DNA from: Liopterus haemorrhoidalis
Lineage: Eukaryota > Arthropoda > Insecta > Coleoptera > Dytiscidae
NCBI GenBank assembly: GCA_963971575.1
Contig: OZ020611.1
Coordinates: 1,674,001 to 1,738,000, forward strand
Length of the DNA: 64,000 bases
Direction of reading: 5' to 3'
The position numbers and the translations under genes are program-made. The notes beneath the pieces were generated by a model that did not search any database, was not told the DNA's origin, and saw only the letters and a list, made by a program, of their open reading frames with translations. Positions 52,201 to 63,900 of this stretch are shown here, piece by piece; position 1 is the stretch's first letter, and each line of letters starts with the position of its first letter.

Positions 52201-55200
52201 GCTGATGGGAATGTTGTGGACTTGGGAAACTATGATGGATGCATCAATTTAAAACATGAACTATCCAGAATCCACACAGTCAGAGGACAGTATTGTCTAG
52301 TCAAAATCGATGTTGATGTTAAAAATTTTACCGGAGAGGACAAACAAGGAAATGCGGTATTATTCTAAATAAATTAATATTGCCTAGTTGCACCAGCTTT
52401 CCTTTAATTTTAAGGAAAGCTGGTGCAATTGGACATTAAAATAATTATTTTAGTGCCCTTCTTTATCCTAAAATTCTGAACATTTGTCTGGCATGTTATT
52501 GGAAAAGAGCTCAGATGCAAAAAAAAATATCAAAAAATTATCAAATATAGGGGAAAGTGTTGTACCTTGAGTACGTTGTACCCTGAAACGTTAAGTAGTA
52601 CAGCTTGGTAGTACCATCTAGGCACTCATATTTGAAAACAGTGACCACTTAGATCCCAGATGTCATGTAAGTTGTATTTACAGTACGATTCTAGGATTCC
52701 CCGTGTTTTTATGACGCATAAAGTGAATTGTGATAACAGAAGTAAAAATTAACTTGTTTGTTGTTTATTTACTCGTGGTGTTAATACCCATTATTGTTCC
52801 AAGATATTTGGCAGAGATATAATGTGAACATTGGTAAGTTGAATCCACCAGTTTATTTAACTTTCTGTCATTACCTATTTCTGTGGGATAATGTTTTCTT
52901 GAACAAAGCCATATAGTTGTACCCTGAAACATATCGTATGTTGTCCCTGGAAACACTGTTTCACGGTACAATAGGTTGTTTTTGACTAGGTACACTAAGG
53001 TATTTTGACTAGAACTCGTATTGCTACAGATACTCCAGAAAAACTCGAAATAATGAGAACTAAACAGTCAAAGAAGTCAGCTACACAAGTAAAAAAGAAA
53101 CTGAGGTTAGACATTTCTTCAGAAAATGGCGTTGTATTAGAATTCAATTATATTTTCGTTCTAAATTTATCAGTTAATAAAATTTTGTAATACGAACCAG
53201 CAAATAAAATTATTTATCTACCTAAACCGACATTTTTTTAAGATATAAAAATCTCTTTAAAGTACAACATATGGTGTTTCGTGGTACAACACCTTACTGT
53301 ACCATGAAACACATTGACTACAAAAGAAATTGTTTAAATATGACTAATGAAATATTGCTTAACTGCCATAAAACCGAAATAATTGTGTGTATTAAAATGT
53401 ATTATAACTTTTAATGCATTCATAGTACTAAAAATAAAATATTTGACTCTTATATAGAGAAAATATGAAAAAGTGTTTCTAGGTATAACACTTTCCCCTG
53501 CTATTACTAGTGGACCCGTTGCCAACTGTGTTGGCAAACAAATCATTACCTTAATGTGGAACTTGCTCGATACCTCATACTTCTTTCTCTAGCCATACGC
53601 CTAACTTCATCCAATTCAAATTGAATCAAATCTTCGCACATTATTAAAAACTGGACAAATAATGAGTATTATTCCGAATTATTTATTCATTAACTTTTTA
53701 AGATGGGAAAACGATTCATTTTTACTCATGCATTACCTTTATAATAATAAAACTGAAAATGATTTGAGACGTTAAATTTAAAATATATTTATTAAAATAA
53801 ATTTTCCAATTACTTATATAATATAAAAATAAGCACACGGAAAAAAGCGCAAATGTGAAAATACACACACGGAAAAAAGCGTACTTACACTATATCTCAA
53901 ATCAGTTTGAAATATATCGTGAGAAACTATTACAAAGTAAAATTTAATTGCTTGCCCGTTTACTTTTATAGTGTAGTACTGACTTTTAAATGTAAATTTG
54001 TCATTTCAAAATATTCCTTACGCTGTAAAACCTACTTCAGATATGTTGGTTATGATTACAACTAAGATATCATTTATCTTTATGACATATGTCAAATGGA
54101 ATGAAATTTTAAGAAAGTGAAATTTTTTACCATGTTTTAATACCAACATGACATACAATTTCAAAGGTGCAAACTATTGAATGTATCAATTTGTAATTTT
54201 TACCAAAATATTTTAAATATTTCGAACCAATTTTAAATTTACACAAATAAGTTGTCACCTAGCGCGTTTAATGACGTTTGGATACTTCGGTAAATTTCGG
54301 TAAGTTACGTTACATGTCGGAATCTTGCTGCTACTATTTTTAGTGAAATATATTAATTTATTATAAAAAAGAAGCAAGAACGCCAAAAACTAATAGACAG
54401 ATAAAATAATCACTAATTAAATAATTAGAAATCGTAGAAATAAAAAAATAATAATTCGGTAAACTTCAGTAAGTTACGTTACATGTCGGAATCTTACTGC
54501 TACTATTTTTAGTGAAATATATTAATTTATTATAAAAAAGAAGCAAGAACGCCAAAAACTAAACTAATAGACAGATAAAATAATCATTAATTAAATAATT
54601 AGAAATCGTAGAAATAAAAAAATAATAAAGCATTGAAAAAATAATAATAAAGAAAAAAAAGTCACATTTTTCTTACTTACTTTCATCAAACCAAATATTT
54701 TTTAAAATAATTATTTTTCTGCTAATAATAATTTTAATCAAAAATGTCGAATATCACGGAAGGATAACGTTTTTCTGTGTTTTGTTTCGTAAAAAAACCG
54801 ATCCGTGTATTTCACAACTAAATTAATAATTGTGAAGTGATTTTTTAATGAAAAACACAACTGTCATTTTTACTAATTTATTGTCAACACTGAAAACTAA
54901 AATTCACAGCACACTACTGTCCAATACATAAATTAATACTACTATATAATAAGAACCTCGCTTCAATTGTTTTAGATTTCCACGCTCCCAGACAGCCAGG
55001 GACACAGGTTGGGGTATTATATTATAGATATATATCTCGGATTCAATGCAGCTGACGCCGCTTCTCCGTTCTCAATTTCCAGGAACTTCTGTCATGACAT
55101 ATGTCTTCTGTTATTCCTCCCGTCGACATTGCTTCCTCTATTCCAGCTCTCCAACTTCGTCTAGGTCTTCCTAGTTTTCTTCTTCTCTCTGGTATCCAGG

Positions 55201-57439
55201 TTAGTGTCCTTTTCAACCATCTATCTTCCGTCATTCTATTTGCGTGACCGAACTAGATTTGTTGTTTGGTTTCAATCGTGTCAATTATATTTTGTTGTAT
55301 TTTTGCCGTTTTTCATTGCTTCATTTCTTATTCTGTCCAGTTTTGATTTTCTACAGCTCCTTCGCCAAAAATCTATTTCCGTAGCTAGTAATTTATTTCT
55401 GTTTCTGCTATTGACATCCCACGCTTCACATCCGTCAGTTAGTATACTTTACACTATTGCTGTAAAAATTGTTCTTTTTGAATTGTGATGTTTTTATCCC
55501 ACAGCATGGAATTGAAGGACCTCACTACTTGTGCTCTATTGATTCTGAAGTTGATTTCCTAGTTACTCGTACTTGTGTTGTCCATTAATACTCCTAGATA
55601 TTTATATTTCGGTACTCTCAATATTTTTTCGTTATTTTCCAGAATTAAATCTTCAGTATCATTTTTCCCAAAACGCATGTATACCGTTTTCTTGGTGTTA
55701 ATATTTAGACCTGTTCGTATACGTGGTTATCAGGAGAAACCAGTTGTCCTGAAAGGATAAATGCATTCGCAGTAAAATGCCATTTTTACTGCGCATAACT
55801 GTCCCTCGAATTTAACTTTTCCTTTCAATGTTTTAATAATCCTAAAAATTATATCCAAAACAAAAAACAAAAATTGTTTTTAATATTAAGGAAGTGATTT
55901 TCTTTGATGTTCGCAAGATTTTAGCTGAGATATTTGTTCTCCTTTCAAAACAGTTCACATTCTTTGAACAAATGTTAGAATCAGAGCATTTTCTTACTTT
56001 TACGATTGTTTGAAGTTACAAAATACAAAGAATTTTAAGAGCCAACCATTCAACCAAATTTTCCTCGAGCAATCTGACGGATTAGAGAAACATTTTAGCT
56101 CTATTTTACTTTCATATATTTAAAGATAAAGTTCTTATTTTTCTACGGTTAATATATATTCAACAAATAACCCAAATTCCAGAAAGCAATGCTCTTTTAC
56201 AACCGTAGTTTTGTGAAGTTTTTACATATTTTAATGCTTAATCCATCAGCGATACAGAGGTCATCGTCATACGACATCGATGTAATAACCATTGCAACAC
56301 TGGCGTAACGAGGGGACGTCTTTCTTGTTTTATTTTATTTTATTTTTTTCTAGACAAAGTTGACAAACCTTTTAGAAGGCTTAAAAATCAAAGGTACTTA
56401 GATTTACCCCGCATACACTGGTGTAGTACGGGTTGCGTATATCCCACAGATGACAGAGACAGCAGAATGGGTTCTAAACAGGCGTGGATAGGGCTACTAC
56501 AATTTTTCCGGTAGTAAACTGGTCACAAGCGGAGTTAAGCAAGGATGCCTACTATCTCCTCTACTATTTAATACCGTTTTGGACTGGGTTCTTCGTAATG
56601 CCCTCACAGAACACAGAGGCATGCAGTGGGACTTCCAAAACCGTTTGGAAGATTTGAGCTATACGGACGATATATACCTTCTTTCACATAATTATGAAGA
56701 TATGCAAGCCAAACTTGAAAGTATAAGTACTTTGGCAAATTTAGTTGGCTTATGCATAAATATAGGGAAAACCAAAGTAATGCGGATTGGTACCAATAAC
56801 GTCAACAGATTTTACATTAACGGCGAAGTCTTAGAAGATGTGGAAAAATTCTGCTACCTCGGTAGTGCAATAACGAGAGATGGAGGAACTACAAGGGACG
56901 TGAACAACAGAATACTTAAAGCTCAACAAGCTTTCGGCTTGTTGAAAGAAGTCTGGAAATCCAACAAGATCTCTCGTAACACTAAGGTACGCATATTTAA
57001 AACCAATGTAAAATCAGTTCTGATGTATGGCTGCGAAACTTGGAAAGTCACTAAAGAAATTACCCATAAACTCCAAGTTTTTATTAACAGATGTCTGCGC
57101 AGAATTTTTCGCATTACTTGGTCAGATCATATTCCCAATACTCATCTTTGGGAATCGACAGCACAAAAACCTATCCATTTGGAAATTCAGGCAAGAAAGT
57201 GGAACTGGATTGGGCATACCCTCCGGAAGGCAGTAAACGACATCTCCAGAATGGCATTAGAGTGGAACCCTCAGGGAAACCGTCGTAGAAGCCGACCTTT
57301 ATCCACATGGAGGAGAACAATATACAAAGAACTTGATGCTCACGGAACTACCTGGCGCCAAGTGAAAAGGCTTGCTGTTCACAGACCCCGATGGCGCGAG
57401 TTTGTAAAGGCCCTATACTCCAGCGAGGAGATCTAGGAC

Positions 57440-57518
<79 letters not shown>

Positions 57519-57925
57519 GTCCGGCTAGGTGCTGGACTAAATAAAACTTATTAGTGCATTTTTAAGTTGAAGTTTTTTTTTATTCTGTATTCAATTATAA
57601 AAAAAAATCAGCTGTGGCCACCACAGGATCCACCGCCATCACAAAACACTTGTTTAATTTTAGCGGCTTTATCAAAAAATGTCTAAAATAAAAGTTGTTA
57701 GTTATTGCTTTTATACAAACTTTTATTAAATAAATTTTTTCGAAATATTTTTCTGTTGTTAAATATTCGCAAAAATCTTAAAATCGACACGAGTAAACCC
57801 TCATTTCTAGCAAACCGATTTTTACCAAAAATTGATCAACTTGTGCCATTCATGTCAAAAGCTTCAATATGAAGTTTCATAAAAATCATTTTAGCCGAAT
57901 TTGATCTGCATGTGTACCCGAACCG

Positions 57926-57956
<31 letters not shown>

Positions 57957-60900
57957 AAAAATAGTCAAAACGTTATGTAGGGAGCTCAATTCGTGGAGAT
58001 CCATCGAAATCTCGAAATGTCAAAATCGGTATGATCACAATACCTCCCTTATATATGTTGGCGGTCGGTCAAGTCATTCAACAGTGGCGTATACAAGGGG
58101 GGGCACTGGGAACGCGTGTTAATCTATAATAAAAGATATGTTTTAGAGGATGTTAATGAAAGCGGGTGGTAAATCAGGACTAACTTTGGCAATCTGCACG
58201 CTGGACTCCTGTTCCAAAAATGACGTACAAAGCGGATATAATTTTATTTGGAACACAATTGTTGGTGCTTGGATCCCGTCTCTCGGTAACGTGAATGTCA
58301 CTGTCCTCAACCACTCCTGCTCCACGTCAACCACCAGAGAAGAATGGACACCTGCTGATATTATTGTAACGTAAGAAAATTATTACCTGGATATGCACTA
58401 TTTAGATAGGTCAGAAGTGGGGATAACAAATTTTACCTTCTTAGGAAATTACACTCTAGTGCAATGGTTCTTAAACTGGGGTCCGCGGACTCCTGGGGTT
58501 CGGCGTAGTCATTACCGGGGGTCTGCAAAACAATTTTGACATTAACTTTACATCCCCCAACTTTTCGCTTTTATTCAAATATCTCATTTAATAAAAATCC
58601 TACATAGTCAAGACTTCGATGCTCGACACTAAATTTTTAAAGTTCGTTTTTATTGACAAATAAATAATAATTTAATATTTATTTTATTTTATATTATTCA
58701 TTTATTTGTTTCATTATTATTATTATTTTCAGGATATTTCTGTGTTTTGTGGCTGTATTAGTTATTATAAGTACGAGCTATGACGTTTATATTCAGGATA
58801 AAAAGAAAAGTAAGTACCTACCAATTTTAATTATTAAATGGCAAAGAATTATCAAATTTGGTATCAATACTGAAATGTTTAATAAAATTTGTACAACAAT
58901 TATTTCTACAATTAAAAATATCCTATTGGGTAGATAAAATTTCGCTACAAATTTTGATATACCTCGTAAATTGTTACCAATTTCATTTCAGATTGTTAAT
59001 TTTATATAAGGAACTGGTAATCTGTAGGGGTTATACGTACTGTTAAGTGAAAAATTATTTTTAGAACCAAAACATATGGCTTTGATAGCATTCTCGTGCT
59101 ATTCTAATGGTCTGAAGCTGATCTCTACTAGTCATAATGGCGAGCAGTTGTCCTGCCTGCATGGCATCAGGTTCGTCAGCATGATGTGGATTATCTTTGG
59201 GTACAAGTATTCCAGCTCCCTCCTCAGTCCACTGCTCAACTTCACAGACGTCAACCCTGTAAGTTAATACAAATAATAACTATTAGGTTAATGCAAAAAA
59301 GATCGTCCCGTTTTTTTTTTTTTTTTTGACAAAAATTTAAAAAACAAATTAGTTACTAAAAATTACATTTAATCAGTATAGTATGTGCCGTCTGTTCGAT
59401 AAAATTTCTCCATCTCTCCGGTAGCTGCATAATCCCGCGGTCGTATAGGTTCTGAAGTTTCTGGCTGAAGAACTGATTTTGGTGATTTTTCTTCCAGGGA
59501 AGTAAAGTTTTTACCATCAAAGCTGTTTTGAAGCGATCTAAATAACTGGTAGTTGCAGGGTGCAAGTCTTCGGGAGAGTATGGTGGTTGAACCAAAACAT
59601 CCCAGTCAAGCTGTAAAAGTTTCTGTCGGGTGGTTAAAGACAAATGTGGTCTAGCAATATCCTGATAAAACGTAATGCTCTTTCTGTTGGCTAATTCAGG
59701 CCGCTTCTGGTCGATTGCTCACTTTAATTTACTTAGTTGTAAACAGTATTTTTCCGAATTAATGGTTAAATTAAATCAGTGTCATATATTTTCTGACATA
59801 CAGTGAATTTATTTTTTATTGCAACATGTACTATATCATTACCATGGATACAGTTTTTGACAGCAATATAAATCGTGTTCATTTTCATTTGTCTGGGGAA
59901 CCAAAGTCTGGGGAACACTCGACGTTTATTGTGAGCCGGCGCTCCATCTTGTTGAAACCACATATTATGCCTTCCATTCCAATTTAAATCATCTATATAA
60001 TTTCATTTTCCAAAAAACGTAAATTATGTGTACTGTTTAAATTCTCTTTATAAAAATGTGGTTCAATAATTTTATTCTCCGATATTCCAAGCCACACATT
60101 TAAAGCTCCATCTCAGCCGATTATTTTTTTCTCTAAATTACGACAATTATTACTTTACAGCAGCTAGATTTTGTTTTGGTTTTTCATCCATAGCTGACTG
60201 CACATTAATATTAAAAATAAAAATTATTTAAATTTTAATCGCTTTTTTCAATATTTTTATTATGTCATACTTACCTACTCATGCTTTCCTTTACAGTGGC
60301 TGAATCAACTTTCCAATATGTTTGTAATAGGGGCCCCAGTATCAGTTGATAGCTTTTTCGTTTTAAGTGGCCTTCTTGTTACTTACAACACATTACTGGC
60401 AATGGAGACAGGAATAAAACTGAACATACCTAGATATTATTTGCACAGGTATCTCAGGTCAGTATCTCTATAAATGATATGTTCAATGATTGACAGGAGT
60501 GTGATTTTAGGCTAACTCCAGTTTTAGGTGTAATGATCCTCATTCAAACAACCATTGTCAAATTTGCTGGATCTGGTCCTTACTGGAATGTAGCAGCACA
60601 GTTGTTTTCAAAGAATTGCAACAAGTACTGGTGGTCCGCATTGTTATATGCGCAAAATTATGTTAACGCCCTCGATATGGTATGTATGTACATATGTATG
60701 TATGACAAAAAAAAAATTGTGTTTGTTATTTTAATGTTTTTAGTGCTTGGAACAAACATGGTACCTGTCGGTGGACATGCAGCTCTTCATCTTGTCTCCA
60801 ATCATACTTTTTCCAATGTTTTACTGGAAAAGGAAAGCTCTATATCTCATCGTAATCCTCATCTTAATATCTATATTCACTCCATTCGCCATAAGTTGGG

Positions 60901-63900
60901 TATTTAAACTCTCTGGATGGTCCTCTGAAAAGTAAGGAATACTTTTAGAAATATGTATGATTATTGTTGCATTAATGAATAATTTTTGTCATTTTTTTTT
61001 CTACGGGTTTATAAGATGAAAGCCGCAAAAAAATCTCTCTGTTCGACATTTTACGCAAAAACATATTTTAACGAAATTTCATATAATGAAACGGTTGCAT
61101 TCCCCCCTAAATTACAATTATTGTTAAACAAATATAACTGCGATTTAAATTAATTCAACTTAAATATTATAATAGCCAAATATGAATTATAGCAAGAAAA
61201 ATTTGATTTAGTTGCATGAGCTAAATATGCAAGTGTGATGTAATTGATGATCTTTAAAATTGTGACAGTCAAATTTTTCTTTCAAAAATTTTGACTTCCC
61301 GTATTGTAGAAAAATCATTTTCAACACTCAAATACTTAAAAAACTATTTAATAGATATCACAGTCACAGAATATGAAAATTACCAAATTTTGCAACAGCA
61401 GAATTGAAAATTGGAAAATTAATGATTACACAGGTCAACAAAAAAAAAATTTTTTTTTGAGTCTTTATTTTAATGACTATTTTCTGATTCTTTATATCGA
61501 AAAATAACTAAAACCTTCGTTAATTTTTGAAAAACTTTGCTTTTGTACATTATACAACGATCAATATATATTTATTTATTTATTTTTATGACCATATAAG
61601 AAGAAGCGCTTTATATTAAGTAAGCGTGGGGACGAGCGGGTGGAAAGCAAGTGGCATTTCACTAACGTGGTTCATAGTCGGTATGCGCATGCGCATTGCA
61701 GCGATACAACGCATTTTAAGTGGCGGGAGATCCAAAAATGACGTTAAAAAGTTGTAAACACGAGGTAGACTCATCCTGCTATATTTGCGGCAAATTTATC
61801 AAAAGAATGGTTGGATTTCTGGTGGGAATGCATCCCATCAGAAATCCAACCATCTTAAAATCCCTTGTCACTGGCTAGGTATACTCATCACACTTTGAAC
61901 TCTCAAGCACCATTTTCACACTTTCGTAATTTTTTTTGAGCATTACGCAATGAGCCAAAGGGAGAGATGGAAATTTATTTCCATTGTGAAGAAGGACAGC
62001 TTTTAAATTTTGTGTAGAACTGTCTATGGAAAGACGCCAGTCAGAAGGAATGCATGAGATTCTAACTGCCTTGCATAGGCGGTTATACTAAATATTCTTG
62101 CTACCTTTATTTTTGTCGGACCACAAATAAATAAAATAATGGTCAGTGACGAATTTTCACAGATACTCAATACTCATGAAAGGAAAGCCTGAAAGCAGTG
62201 GTTCATGGATTTCTCGGAAACAACAGAGCAGACAATTACTAAGAGCTTATTGCAACTATGCTTGATAACTTTAGACTCATGGTTTGCAGAATGTACCTTA
62301 AAGTGCATATGTTACATGCTCACTTGGACCAATTTAAAGATAACATGGGAGCCTATTCGGAAGAACAAGGTGAACGTTTTCATCAAGACGTGATGGACTT
62401 TGAACGTCGTTATCAGGGGCAATACAATGAAAGTATGGTGGGGGTATATATTTGGGGGCTAATACGAGAAAGTCCATACAATCACAGAAGAAATACGAAA
62501 AGGAATCATTTCTAAACTTTTTTATATATTCTGTTACAGTAGTTGTTTGTTTCGAATGGTTTTCTTGTAAATAAAACTGATTCAAATTCATAACAAAAAT
62601 TTGTATTATTTTTACATACAATAAAGGTCTGAAAAAAGGGAAAATTTTTTAAAATCTGTAATTTCATTCTGATAGCTACAAAAGCAAACTTTTTCGGGTA
62701 AAACTATTTTTTCTTTAATTAATAATGTGGAAGAAATAAAAATCAGATATGCAGAACCCAGACTCAAAATTTCTGTTGACCAGTGTTATTGTTTATTTTT
62801 GTTATTTATGTTTTTCTCTCCAGCCCATTTGCAAATCTTATCGATTGCACTGCAGCCTATTGGTTTTAATACATGCTTATTTTTAATTCAATTTCTACAA
62901 TAGCAGTATTAGCTTATGTTTAGTTAAATAAATTGTATGTATGATACAAATTAATATAAATAAATAACGTTGTATAAGAAAAAATGTAAAAAACCGGGTC
63001 AAATCATATTGATGTGGCCTGGAATAGCACAACAGAAATTTAGACATCGTATTAGCAATATTTAATTGGCCAGTTGTTTTCAACCACGCGCACCTCCTAA
63101 TTAAAAAGTATGCTTGTAAGGCTCTAGATGGAAGCACGTGAAACTTATAATTTTTAATATGTACGTACAATATGTCATCACTTAATAAATACCTACAATG
63201 TGTAAAATCACACTTCACATTTTCAACTATTTATCAATATGTATTTTTGCAGCACTGACCCTAATTATGCAACCAAATATTACGTGCCTCTACAGACAAG
63301 ATTTGGCCCGTGGCTAATTGGAGCTAAACTCGGATTTTATTTCTTCATGAGAAAAATCGGAATACGAAATGTCACACTGGTAAATCTATATATGTTAATA
63401 TATAAATTAGTTCGTTTGTGTGTAGGTATGTATCAATTCACGATATTTCCTGATCCGAGTAGGCCATGTTAGGTTAGGTTAGCCACATACCTTATAAAAA
63501 CCATACGAGGTACTGGTACTCCAACTAGTTTGAAAATAAAAACACTTTTGTTAGTAAAAATAAGCATAGTCCAGGTTAAAATAAACATAATTCTTGTGTC
63601 TGCATTGCTTCCACTGCAACTAGTTGACGCACTTACCGAAAAACATATGATTAGCGCATTGTCTGCTGTTTGTGCAGCCCGGCTCAGTGGACGCTTACGT
63701 TAACTGTTTGTTTTACAGAAGCGACGAGGCAGAATAATTGGGTGGACCATATGCCTGGCAATCATGGTCACTGTCGTATGGGCTCCATTTATTATTGAGA
63801 ATCATCCATACAACCAGATAGGAGCATCCATTTTCAATGCACTGCATAGTCATTTATGGGCCTGGTCTCTCTGCTGGGTAATATATGCCTGCACACAGGG

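Noticed and set aside
58749..58937. Separate small gene starting inside exon 4
   Set aside because: The first 20 codons are exon 4 of gene 2; the rest is intron sequence after the GTAAGT donor.
60533..60907. Single 124-codon frame through gene 2 exons 7 and 8
   Set aside because: It reads through the 64-base intron (60680-60743) and leaves the frame of exon 8. Splicing at GTATGT/TTTTTAG restores the conserved CLEQTWYL block, so the unspliced frame is an accident.
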